Part shown: piece by piece, positions 1-5,631 of the stretch | Position numbering within the stretch: the stretch's first letter is position 1 | How the letters are laid out: the number at the start of each line of letters is the position of its first letter | Source of the DNA: Candidatus Dojkabacteria bacterium | GTDB lineage: Bacteria > Patescibacteriota > Dojkabacteria > J137 | Direction: 5' to 3' | NCBI GenBank assembly: GCA_020429495.1 | Contig: JAGQLJ010000051.1 | Span: forward strand, 1 to 9,325 | DNA length: 9,325 bases | Notes under the pieces: generated by a model | What the model saw: the letters and a program-made list of their open reading frames with translations, nothing else | Told to the model about the DNA's origin: nothing | Databases searched by the model: none | Made by a program: the position numbers and the translations under genes

Positions 1-119
1 TCATTTCTTTTTTTGTCTGTTTCTAACCATGCATCAACAACATCAGAGTTATTTCCTCTTTCAGTAGTATTTGTTTTAACTTTATCTGGATTTTGTCTTA
101 TAAAATTTGGATCGATCAT
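1..119 (-). CDS. serS: Seryl-tRNA synthetase, N-terminal fragment (runs off the left edge)
   Basis: SerRS charges tRNA-Ser with serine in the cytoplasm. Only the first 39 codons plus two bases are in the window; the rest lies beyond position 1. The start MIDPNFIRQNPDKVK followed by TTERGNN and VDAWLETDKKRN matches the usual SerRS opening (M-L-D-x-x-x-I-R-x-N-P-x-x-V, then a GR-like turn, then the start of the long antiparallel coiled-coil arm that grips the tRNA-Ser variable arm). The ATG at 119-117 is preceded by A-rich sequence with no Shine-Dalgarno. The catalytic class II domain is not visible, so integrity cannot be judged. The leader upstream is unusually structured (129-209). The family call is from the N-terminal pattern alone but is distinctive. 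Confidence 0.85.
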   Translation of the reverse strand, partial: MIDPNFIRQNPDKVKTNTTERGNNSDVVDAWLETDKKRN

Positions 120-128
120 TGTTTTTAT

Positions 129-209
129 ATTAATAAATTAAACTAAATCAAATTTGAGTAAGTTTTATAAAATCCCCATAGGGGAGAATTTGATGTAGTT
201 TAGATTAAT
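129..209 (-). promoter_or_regulatory. Long inverted repeat forming a hairpin leader of serS
   Basis: The plus-strand arm TAAACTAAATCAAATT (139-154) is complementary to AATTTGATGTAGTTTA (187-202) with one mismatch in 16. A further six pairs join ATTAAT (129-134) to ATTAAT (204-209). The 32-base loop holds a second small hairpin, TCCCC-ATA-GGGGA (173-185). Read on the serS strand, that small hairpin is followed by TTTT and could be a weak terminator. The outer arm ends nine bases before the serS ATG. I infer an RNA structure controlling serS transcription or start-site access. No T-box core motif is present, so the ligand or trigger, if any, is unknown. Confidence 0.5.
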
Positions 210-223
210 AGTGTTCATAAGGG

Positions 224-252
224 ATTATACACTGTTAGTTAGGTTATGTTGA
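224..252 (-). promoter_or_regulatory. Predicted promoter of serS
   Basis: On the minus strand a perfect -10 TATAAT lies at 229-224. A weak -35 TCAACA (4 of 6 consensus bases) lies at 252-247 with the ideal 17-base spacer. Transcription would start near 217, just before the first arm of the inverted repeat, giving a leader of roughly 97 bases. The -35 lies in the few bases after the stop codon of the upstream gene (258-1466). Confidence 0.5.
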
Positions 253-257
253 GTTTT

Positions 258-1466
258 TTATGACTCATCTAACTTTAATATATTTATATCAGCTAGCTCA
301 TGTCGAATAACTTTAACTAGAGAATCCATCTGTAATTTTATTGAACTCTTAAATGAGTGATCTAGAAAATCTAAGCCTCTAAAACCTTGTTCAATAAACC
401 AGTCATACATTGTTAATTTCTCAATCAAATGTTTTCCAAGTCGAAATTGGCTTTTTACATACTCATAGCTTTGATTTGATTCATCAGCGATCATTTGGAT
501 TAAATCTGAATATTCATATGCATTCAATCTATTAACAGCTATAACATAAAGAACCAAAGGCAACTTATTATTGGAAGCACTTAATGTACTCATTTCAGTT
601 AAAGGATCTTCTTGTACATATACATACGGTAGTCTGACATAATTAGGAAATACTTTAGCCAAAATTACGTCATAAATATGGATCTTTTTTGAAAATGCTC
701 TCAAATCTTCCAGTAAACTATCAATGGGTAAATGGATATTTGTAAGTTTCTGCAGCTTTATTTGTAGACTTGTGAAAAAATCTGGAGCACTTAGAAAATT
801 GATAATATTTACCATCATAGCTAGTTGTTCTCCTGTGGTATGTGAGCTTCCATGTAATAGTTGATCTCTCCAATTAGTAATGAATTGCTTAGAACTCACG
901 CTAATTATTCCAGAATCAAAAGGTATTGGCATTTTTGATTGTCTTATAGCCTCATAGATAATTTCTTCCGGTGATTTTCCTGAAGAAAATAGTTTTAAAA
1001 AATTTTCATAATAAGGTGGAGTTATTTTATTAACTTCTATGTAATGCTTTAGTTGTTTACATGCAAATACATGAACTCGCTTATTATGTATATGACGAAC
1101 TTTAATGGGAACTACACCAAGTTCTAATAATTGTTCTTCTGTCAGAACTACTTGTATCATTGTATTCATGCTTCTTATAGCAGATTCAGCTTGACCTTTA
1201 CTAATACCACTTAAGGTAGCAACCTTATTTATAGAGTAACCTTGTGCTACATCATCTAGGATTTTCATCATAGCTGGGTGGCTAAGTGAAATTTTTCTTG
1301 CAGATGACGCTTGGCTTACATTATAGCCAATGGAAAACATTTCTTCTGAATAATATGGGGATTGTCTATATCTAGTTATGCACTCCCTAAAGTTAGGTCT
1401 ATAGGTTGCATCTAGATAATCATAGCTATCATCAAGGGGCATTTCGTCTGTTTGAGTATCAGTCAT
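258..1466 (-). CDS. Unknown 402-residue protein with a LuxR-like helix-turn-helix
   Basis: I do not recognise this protein as a known full-length family. Residues about 67-101 (ILDDVAQGYSINKVATLSG, then ISKGQAESAIRSM) have the spacing of a LuxR/GerE-type helix-turn-helix: a short helix, a G-Y-S turn, a helix, then a G-I-S turn into the recognition helix. Two further stretches, near 155-178 (FLKLFSSGKSPEEI) and near 320-355, look like helical repeats. The N-terminal 30 residues are acidic and probably disordered. There is no signal peptide or membrane segment. The gene is divergent from the glyS T-box operon and lies upstream of serS on the same strand. A possible -10 TATTAT at 1492-1487 would give a leader of about 14 bases. 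A DNA-binding regulator is a reasonable inference; its target is unknown. Confidence 0.8.
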   Translation of the reverse strand: MTDTQTDEMPLDDSYDYLDATYRPNFRECITRYRQSPYYSEEMFSIGYNVSQASSARKISLSHPAMMKILDDVAQGYSINKVATLSGISKGQAESAIRSMNTMIQVVLTEEQLLELGVVPIKVRHIHNKRVHVFACKQLKHYIEVNKITPPYYENFLKLFSSGKSPEEIIYEAIRQSKMPIPFDSGIISVSSKQFITNWRDQLLHGSSHTTGEQLAMMVNIINFLSAPDFFTSLQIKLQKLTNIHLPIDSLLEDLRAFSKKIHIYDVILAKVFPNYVRLPYVYVQEDPLTEMSTLSASNNKLPLVLYVIAVNRLNAYEYSDLIQMIADESNQSYEYVKSQFRLGKHLIEKLTMYDWFIEQGFRGLDFLDHSFKSSIKLQMDSLVKVIRHELADINILKLDES

Positions 1467-1502
1467 TTGCTAGTTTTAACCTGCTGATAATAACACAAAC
1501 TA

Positions 1503-1531
1503 TTGTCTAAGTAGAATTAGAGTGGTATTAT
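1503..1531 (+). promoter_or_regulatory. Predicted promoter of the glyS T-box operon
   Basis: TTGTCT (1503-1508) and TATTAT (1526-1531) are separated by 17 bases. The -10 is extended: TGG stands directly before it (TGGTATTAT, 1523-1531). The same nine bases precede miaA. The expected start, near 1538, coincides with the first base of the T-box stem I, which supports both calls. The complementary strand of the same spot reads TATAAT (1532-1527), so a divergent promoter is possible but lacks a good -35. Confidence 0.6.
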
Positions 1532-1536
1532 ACTGT

Positions 1537-1695
1537 TATTGATGTAGCCCTTTGGAAAGGCAATTTAAAAACATTAATACCAAAAAGAGGCTATTATTTT
1601 AATAGCAAAAAGGGTGGAACCGCGGTGAAAATCGTCCCCGATTATTAGAGTACATAGAGTAATTTTTATGTAACCTGATAATTGGGGATTTTTTT
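1537..1695 (+). promoter_or_regulatory. Compact T-box riboswitch leader of glyS (glycine type)
   Basis: The T-box core AGGGTGGAACCGCG (1611-1624) is near-perfect. Its UGGA bulge would pair with a UCCA tRNA end, and U is the usual discriminator base of bacterial tRNA-Gly, which agrees with glyS downstream. A stem III hairpin GCTATTA-TTT-TAATAGC (1590-1606) precedes it. Stem I seems very short: TATTGATGT (1537-1545) pairs with ACATTAATA (1571-1579), enclosing GCC...GGC (1547-1561). Two glycine codons lie in this loop, GGA (1554-1556) and GGC (1559-1561); I cannot decide which is the specifier. In the antiterminator, GGG (1612-1614) would pair with CCC of 1636-1639, the same bases used by the terminator. 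Uncharged tRNA-Gly should thus allow read-through into the downstream genes. Confidence 0.88.
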
Positions 1696-1700
1696 ATTTT
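1634..1700 (+). terminator. Intrinsic terminator of the T-box leader
   Basis: CCCCGATTATTA (1636-1647) pairs with TGATAATTGGGG (1676-1687) through twelve base pairs including two G-T wobbles. An inner hairpin TACATA/TATGTA (1651-1656 with 1667-1672) continues the stem. The arm is followed by a T-rich run (1689-1695, then ATTTT). The CCCC arm overlaps the antiterminator, the usual mutually exclusive arrangement in transcriptional T-boxes. Confidence 0.85.
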
Positions 1701-1704
1701 AGTT

Positions 1705-1739
1705 TGGCTCTAGGCATTAAGCTTTAGGCAATAGGCTTT
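1705..1739 (+). repeat. Left heptad-repeat arm flanking the four-helix-bundle gene
   Basis: Five degenerate 7-base units stand in tandem: TGGCTCT, AGGCATT, AAGCTTT, AGGCAAT, AGGCTTT. The block TAAGCTTTAGGC (1718-1729) is the exact reverse complement of GCCTAAAGCTTA (2089-2100) in the right arm. Over the full 35 bases about 26 positions match in inverted orientation. The arm lies between the T-box terminator and the ATG at 1742, only two bases before it, so no ribosome-binding site fits. Confidence 0.75.
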
Positions 1740-1741
1740 TT

Positions 1742-2101
1742 ATGAAAGATTTTAGAAATTTAAAAATTTGGGTAAATTCTCATAAATATACTCTAAAAGT
1801 GTACGAAATGACATCAACATTTCCTTCACATGAAAAGTATGGAGTTATCTCACAGATTTGTAGAGCTGCAAGTTCAGTACCTACAAATATTGCAGAAGGG
1901 TGTGGGAGAAATAGCGATGCAGATTTTTCAAGATTTATTGTAATGGCTATTGGATCTATATCAGAGACAGAGTCATTACTGATTTTATGTAAGGACTTAA
2001 AGTATATCTCAGAAGATAAATACACTTTAATGCAAAATGAATTAAATAGTATAAAAATGATGTTAATTTCATTCCTAAAAAGCTTAAAGCCTAAAGCTTA
2101 G
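1742..2101 (+). CDS. Four-helix-bundle protein of the S23 / 23S rRNA intervening-sequence family
   Basis: The opening KDFRNLKIWVNSHKYTLKVYE and the centre RAASSVPTNIAEGCGR with SDADFSRFI and the final SISETESLL are the hallmarks of the S23/IVS family (Pfam 23S_rRNA_IVP). The length, 119 residues, is typical and the four helices are all represented. Homologues were first seen inside intervening sequences of bacterial 23S rRNA genes, and Avd of diversity-generating retroelements is related; the molecular role of stand-alone copies is unknown. The gene sits between the T-box terminator and glyS and is bounded by inverted heptad arms. Its last codons (SLKPKA and TAG) lie inside the right arm. It starts with ATG at 1742 without a Shine-Dalgarno. 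I infer insertion of a small repeat-bounded unit, with expression now tied to glycine starvation. Confidence 0.92.
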   Translation: MKDFRNLKIWVNSHKYTLKVYEMTSTFPSHEKYGVISQICRAASSVPTNIAEGCGRNSDADFSRFIVMAIGSISETESLLILCKDLKYISEDKYTLMQNELNSIKMMLISFLKSLKPKA

Positions 2102-2113
2102 AGCATAATGCTA
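2079..2113 (+). repeat. Right heptad-repeat arm, inverted relative to the left arm
   Basis: Tandem units AAAGCTT, AAAGCCT, AAAGCTT, AGAGCAT, AATGCTA have the same 7-base period as the left arm but the opposite orientation. The first three units encode the C-terminus and stop of the four-helix-bundle protein. The perfect 12-base match to the left arm is at 2089-2100. In RNA the two arms could pair across the whole gene. Confidence 0.75.
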
Positions 2114-2138
2114 ATATAAATATTTATTATTTTTTACA

Positions 2139-3623
2139 ATGGAAGATAAACAACCTATACAATCTAAACTGACAAGTCTCGATCAATTCAAGTCCTGGGC
2201 TAAAGAAAATGGGTTTATATTTCCTTCATCAGAAATTTATGGAGGGTTTCAAGCTGTTTACGACTTTGGTCATTATGGATATTATCTAAAAGAAAATATT
2301 AAAAATCTTTGGCAAAAAGCAATGTGGCAAGAAAGAGATGATGTGGTATCGCTAGATTCAGGAATATTTATGCATCCAAAAACTTGGGAAGCAAGTGGTC
2401 ATGTTGGTGGATTTTCTGATGTTTTGGTTGAAGATAAAAAAACACATAAGAGATACAGAGCAGATCATTTAATAGAAGATCAAATCGCTGAAGATAGTTT
2501 TGAGATGCCAAATTTTAGTCATATAGATGATGAGGCTATAGTCAATGCCTTAGAAAAGAAAGATATGGACAAACTTACTCCAGATCAACTAGCTACAATT
2601 ATTGAACTATTAAAAACAAAAAGCCCTGATGGAAATGATTTAGCAGAACCAAGAAATTTTAACCTTTTGGTTAAATCTAATCTTGGAACAACAGATGCAA
2701 CTTTTAACGAAGAAAATGTAACTTACTTACGAGGAGAAACTTGCCAAGGTATTTATCTAAATTATAAAAATGTTTTAGATAATTTAAGAGTAAAAATTCC
2801 ATTTGGAATTGCTCAAGTTGGTAAAGCTTTTAGAAATGAAATTGTTGCAAGGCAATTTGTTTTTAGAACAAGAGAATTTGAACAAATGGAACTTCAATAT
2901 TTTATTCATCCAGATATGAATGATGAAGTTTATGCAATGTGGAAAGAAGAACGAATGAAGTGGTACACAGAAGTTTTGGGAATAGATAACGCAAGCTTAA
3001 AGTTTAGACCACATGAGAAACTAATCTTTTATGCAAAAGCTGCTGAAGATATTACATACAACTTTAATTCAATGGGTAAATTTGATGAAGTTGAAGGAGT
3101 TCATGCAAGATCAGATTATGATCTTACTCAACATGCAAAGTTCTCTGGGCAAAAACTAGATTACTTTGATCAAGAAAAGGGAGAACGATACACTCCATGG
3201 ATTGTTGAAGCATCTTGCGGTTTAAATAGATTAGTAATGATGGTTATTGATCATTTCTGGGAGATGGAAAAAATTGACGAAACTGGAGATGGAAAACGAG
3301 ATTATAGAACAGTTCTAAGACTTCCAAAGCACTTGGCACCAATTAAAGTTGCAATATTGCCTTTATCTAAAAAAGAAGATTTGCAGAATAAAGCACATGA
3401 AGTTAAGAAAATGCTTCAGTCTGACTATATGACTGAGTACGACGAAACTGCATCAATTGGAAAAAGATATAGAAGACAAGATGAAATTGGAACACCTTAT
3501 TGTGTAACTGTTGACTTTGAAACATTAGAAGATAACGCAGTAACAGTTAGAGATAGAGATAGCATGGAGCAGGAACGAATTAAGATTGATGAACTTTTAA
3601 ACTACTTTGGTGATAAGATTTAG
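2139..3623 (+). CDS. glyS: Glycyl-tRNA synthetase, dimeric (alpha2) eukaryote/archaea-like type
   Basis: This class II enzyme joins glycine to tRNA-Gly. Visible signatures are GFIFPSSEIYGGFQ (residues 25-38), the TWEASGHVGGFSD loop (82-94), RADHLIE (107-113), YLRGETCQGIYLNYKNV (196-212), motif 2 from FRNEI to FEQMELQYF (231-255), and motif 3 around VEASCGLNRLVMM (356-368). The last 95 residues (from about 400, PIKVAILPLS) form the HGTP anticodon-binding domain. The length of 494 residues is usual for the single-chain form, not the alpha2-beta2 form. In the segment before RADH, where many bacterial homologues have a Cys-x-x-Cys pair, this protein has none. The ATG at 2139 follows a T-rich stretch without a Shine-Dalgarno. 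It is the distal target of the T-box at 1537-1695. Confidence 0.97.
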   Translation: MEDKQPIQSKLTSLDQFKSWAKENGFIFPSSEIYGGFQAVYDFGHYGYYLKENIKNLWQKAMWQERDDVVSLDSGIFMHPKTWEASGHVGGFSDVLVEDKKTHKRYRADHLIEDQIAEDSFEMPNFSHIDDEAIVNALEKKDMDKLTPDQLATIIELLKTKSPDGNDLAEPRNFNLLVKSNLGTTDATFNEENVTYLRGETCQGIYLNYKNVLDNLRVKIPFGIAQVGKAFRNEIVARQFVFRTREFEQMELQYFIHPDMNDEVYAMWKEERMKWYTEVLGIDNASLKFRPHEKLIFYAKAAEDITYNFNSMGKFDEVEGVHARSDYDLTQHAKFSGQKLDYFDQEKGERYTPWIVEASCGLNRLVMMVIDHFWEMEKIDETGDGKRDYRTVLRLPKHLAPIKVAILPLSKKEDLQNKAHEVKKMLQSDYMTEYDETASIGKRYRRQDEIGTPYCVTVDFETLEDNAVTVRDRDSMEQERIKIDELLNYFGDKI

Positions 3624-3651
3624 TAGTATTCAAGGTATTAAGTAATAATTT

Positions 3652-4062
3652 ATGAGAATACGAACATCAAGCATTAGAAACTTAGAGGGGTTCCTTGGGG
3701 CCAGTACAGTTACTATTGAAACACATGATAATCAAATCATAGATGTGACTGGTCCTGAAGGAAAACCAGATGTGGTTAAGTATTGGAACTTCATAAAACC
3801 AGAAATAGAAACTCGAATAGGTGCTATGGATTATGGCCCAATTCTATGTGATAACAAAACCCATCTAGGGGCTGAGATAAAAGGATACTATTATAGTGGC
3901 TATCACAGTAGCGAAACTTACCAAATTAAAATTGCTTTTATAGATAACTTAAGGCAAAAAGTTCAAGAGCAAAGTAATAGAATTCCTACAGATCAAAGAG
4001 AAAACTATAATGCCACACTTGAGGTTATAGAATCATTATTACCAAAAGAAGTAGAGGCTTAA
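3652..4062 (+). CDS. Unknown 136-residue protein, co-directional with glyS
   Basis: I do not recognise this protein. It begins 28 bases after the glyS stop on the same strand with no clear terminator between, so it is probably the last gene of the T-box transcript. The N-terminal half looks like beta-rich sequence (TVTIETHDNQIIDVTGPEG). The middle is aromatic (GYYYSGYHSSETY, about 78-90), and the C-terminal 40 residues (from about 95) are predicted helical and charged, ending EVIESLLPKEVEA. It has no signal peptide or membrane segment. The downstream gene is convergent, ten bases away. Confidence 0.78.
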   Translation: MRIRTSSIRNLEGFLGASTVTIETHDNQIIDVTGPEGKPDVVKYWNFIKPEIETRIGAMDYGPILCDNKTHLGAEIKGYYYSGYHSSETYQIKIAFIDNLRQKVQEQSNRIPTDQRENYNATLEVIESLLPKEVEA

Positions 4063-4072
4063 TAAATTATAT

Positions 4073-4795
4073 TTAAATATCTGATAAGTTAACTTTGCTT
4101 ACCTCTTCAAGACCTTCAAGATAAATTGCTCGTTGAGATTCTTCATTATAGTATTTATATAGTTGAATGGTTTTATGAATTGCTTTAGGTTCAACTATAT
4201 CTAAACAAGAAATTGGATAAACGCCTATAAGTCTTTGATCAGGTTTTAGATCAGTTGGAATAATACTTACATCAGCATGTCCTGGGTAAACATAAATATC
4301 TTTTCCAGTATAAATTTTATTGTTTGCACTTCTATTTACTTTTTGCAGCAATTCCAGATCTGTTAAATTTGGTAAATCTATACTTTCATCACCTTGAAAA
4401 AAATAAAAGTTGGTTACATCTGCTTTTATAAAACAAAAATCTCTATCCTTATGTAATGGCTCAATAACTAAGTTCGGGGTATGCTCAAGTTCTAGCGTTG
4501 CTTTTTTATCTACTAACTCCCCTTCTTTATTGTAAAACTCAATTGTTGCGTCTCTAGGTAAATTTCTAATTCTAAGGTTTTTTATTTCCATAATTCCAAA
4601 ATCAAATTCTTGTCCGTCAACCTTTGCAATAAGATCTTCTCCATAAAAATTAAGAAGAACTAAATTTGTATAGTTACCCTGAACAAAATAAAGAATAATC
4701 CAAGCAAGAAGCCCAAGGATTAATCCTACAGTAACAAAGCCAGCTAAAATAATTGATGTAATCTTGATTTTGTCAGATAGGGGAAATCCTTTCAT
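4073..4795 (-). CDS. Unknown single-pass membrane protein, 240 residues
   Basis: The N-terminus has a short lysine-containing cytoplasmic stub (DKIKIT) followed by one hydrophobic segment at about 12-38 (SIILAGFVTVGLILGLLAW and on). The remaining 200 residues are soluble and should face outside. They begin with a beta-rich part that could be a small sandwich-like domain (TNLVLLNFYGEDLIAKVDG, then RDATIEFYNKEGELV). A short aspartate-rich stretch (about 136-148) and a tyrosine-rich end follow. I see no catalytic signature, sortase motif or lipobox. A promoter with extended -10 TGATATACT (4814-4806) sits ten bases before the ATG, giving a nearly leaderless mRNA. It is divergent from the gene at 4858. 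Function unknown; a cell-envelope role is an inference. Confidence 0.82.
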   Translation of the reverse strand: MKGFPLSDKIKITSIILAGFVTVGLILGLLAWIILYFVQGNYTNLVLLNFYGEDLIAKVDGQEFDFGIMEIKNLRIRNLPRDATIEFYNKEGELVDKKATLELEHTPNLVIEPLHKDRDFCFIKADVTNFYFFQGDESIDLPNLTDLELLQKVNRSANNKIYTGKDIYVYPGHADVSIIPTDLKPDQRLIGVYPISCLDIVEPKAIHKTIQLYKYYNEESQRAIYLEGLEEVSKVNLSDI

Positions 4796-4805
4796 ATAAC
4801 TTAAG

Positions 4806-4832
4806 AGTATATCAGCAGGGTCAACTTATCAA
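4806..4832 (-). promoter_or_regulatory. Predicted promoter of the membrane-protein gene at 4073-4795
   Basis: On the minus strand the extended -10 TGATATACT covers 4814-4806. A -35-like TTGATA lies at 4832-4827 with a short 15-base spacer. Start of transcription would be near 4799, three or four bases before the start codon at 4795. Confidence 0.4.
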
Positions 4833-4854
4833 GCAGAAAAATATAAAATATAAT
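4826..4854 (+). promoter_or_regulatory. Predicted promoter reading towards 4858-5310
   Basis: TTATCA (4826-4831, 4 of 6 consensus bases), a 17-base spacer and a perfect TATAAT (4849-4854). The expected start of transcription is near 4861, which lies after the GTG at 4858. It overlaps the divergent promoter of the gene at 4073-4795. Confidence 0.45.
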
Positions 4855-4857
4855 CTT

Positions 4858-5310
4858 GTGTTCTATTTTAAAAAGAGTATAATTCTCGCAATTATGATTA
4901 CTCTATTATCACCAAAAGAAGTGAACCCATACGAAGATGCGTTTAAGGAAGCATCGGAATATGGTAGCGATGCATTACTCAAACGAGAGTTTGCGGATAT
5001 ATTTCGAGAAATATACTTTGAATTTAAAGGATCTATACCAAACCTATGGACAGATATGGATGAGAAGTCAAAAGAATATTGTGTGGGAATGTATCTTTGC
5101 AAATCAAATGAATTAGAATCGTTGAAAATCTTTAGAGATTCTAAGAGTGAAACAATTAATAGCGGTGTTGATATTGACTTACAATTGCATAGATTAGCTA
5201 AGGTACATGTAGTGTTTAAAGTTTTTGAGGAAACATATAATAGGCAAGAGGGTTTGCTTAATTTGCTCCTAAGCTATGTACCACTTCCCGAATATCATCA
5301 GGAGCAGTAA
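4858..5310 (+). CDS. Unknown 150-residue protein, possibly exported
   Basis: I do not recognise this protein. With the GTG start at 4858 the N-terminus reads MFYFKKSIILAIMITLL: two lysines then about eleven hydrophobic residues, like a short signal peptide or anchor, without a clear cleavage site. The rest is charged and helical (EDAFKEASEYGSDALLKREF, about 26-45, and several helices after). The start is uncertain, because a perfect -10 hexamer ends only three bases before the GTG. If that promoter is used, the in-frame ATG at 4894 (Met13) is the first usable start and the hydrophobic segment is mostly lost. The 3' end overlaps the convergent RNHCP gene by 53 bases. Codon use includes more GCG/TCG/CGA than neighbours. 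I believe it is real, but with less certainty than the other genes. Confidence 0.6.
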   Translation: MFYFKKSIILAIMITLLSPKEVNPYEDAFKEASEYGSDALLKREFADIFREIYFEFKGSIPNLWTDMDEKSKEYCVGMYLCKSNELESLKIFRDSKSETINSGVDIDLQLHRLAKVHVVFKVFEETYNRQEGLLNLLLSYVPLPEYHQEQ

Positions 5311-5557
5311 TACAATTTACCTCTTCTCCACACTTTTCACACTTAAAAACAATTTGCTCTTTTCTGTTAGTATTTTTAATTCCTATTGGCATTAATAATC
5401 CCCTACATCTATTTGCTCTATCACCTGGATTTATATCAACATGTAATCCATACAAACAAAAAGGACAATGGTCTCTAGAGCTTGTTGGATGTGGTGGAAC
5501 TTCTCTACCACAGTTAATGCATATAAAATTTTCGTTTCGTTTTGTAAATTTTTTCAT
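5258..5557 (-). CDS. RNHCP-domain zinc-ribbon protein
   Basis: The 99-residue protein matches the RNHCP family. It shows FICINCGREVPP (11-22, Cys13 and Cys16), SRDHCPFCLYGLHVD (27-41, the name-giving R-N-H-C-P motif here as RDHCP), PGDRANRCRGLLMPIG (44-59) and FKCEKCGEEVNC (71-82, Cys73 and Cys76). The paired cysteines suggest two zinc-binding sites. The family's biochemical role is not established; RNA or nucleic-acid binding is only a guess. The domain ends at APDD (85-88). The remaining residues, IREVVHSLGAN, come from the region overlapping the gene at 4858-5310. A TATAAT (5573-5568) ends ten bases before the ATG, predicting a nearly leaderless mRNA. The gene is divergent from miaA across 74 bases. 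Confidence 0.88.
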   Translation of the reverse strand: MKKFTKRNENFICINCGREVPPHPTSSRDHCPFCLYGLHVDINPGDRANRCRGLLMPIGIKNTNRKEQIVFKCEKCGEEVNCITAPDDIREVVHSLGAN

Positions 5558-5567
5558 TATTAATATA

Positions 5568-5573
5568 ATTATA
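5568..5573 (-). promoter_or_regulatory. -10 element of the RNHCP gene
   Basis: A perfect TATAAT on the minus strand ends ten bases before the start codon at 5557. The -35 at the 17-base spacing is only TTACCT (5596-5591). Predicted transcription start is one to four bases before the ATG. Confidence 0.4.
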
Positions 5574-5613
5574 CTATTAGTAGACTATTTAGGTAACAAT
5601 TATCAAGAGCAGA

Positions 5614-5622
5614 TGGTATTAT
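5614..5622 (+). promoter_or_regulatory. Extended -10 promoter of miaA
   Basis: TGGTATTAT is identical to the extended -10 of the glyS T-box promoter (1523-1531). A weak GTAACA (5593-5598) stands 18 bases upstream of the hexamer. The hexamer ends nine bases before the ATG at 5632, so the miaA mRNA should begin at or within about three bases of the start codon. Confidence 0.45.
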
Positions 5623-5631
5623 TCCTATGAT

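Noticed and set aside
120..257. A T-box or amino-acid leader peptide for serS
   Set aside because: The conserved GGTGGNACC core is absent, and no short frame with a run of serine codons precedes serS. Only the hairpin is reported.
1742..2101. Avd-like protein as part of a diversity-generating retroelement
   Set aside because: The protein belongs to the same broad fold, but no reverse transcriptase, template repeat or variable repeat is present in the window. The sequence signatures are those of the S23/IVS branch.
1705..2113. Heptad arrays as a CRISPR-like array
   Set aside because: The units are 7 bases long, contiguous, degenerate and without spacers, and the two arms are inverted relative to each other.
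4858..5557. Toxin-antitoxin pair formed by the 150-residue gene and the RNHCP gene
   Set aside because: The genes are convergent rather than an operon, neither matches a toxin or antitoxin family I know, and RNHCP proteins have no such known role.
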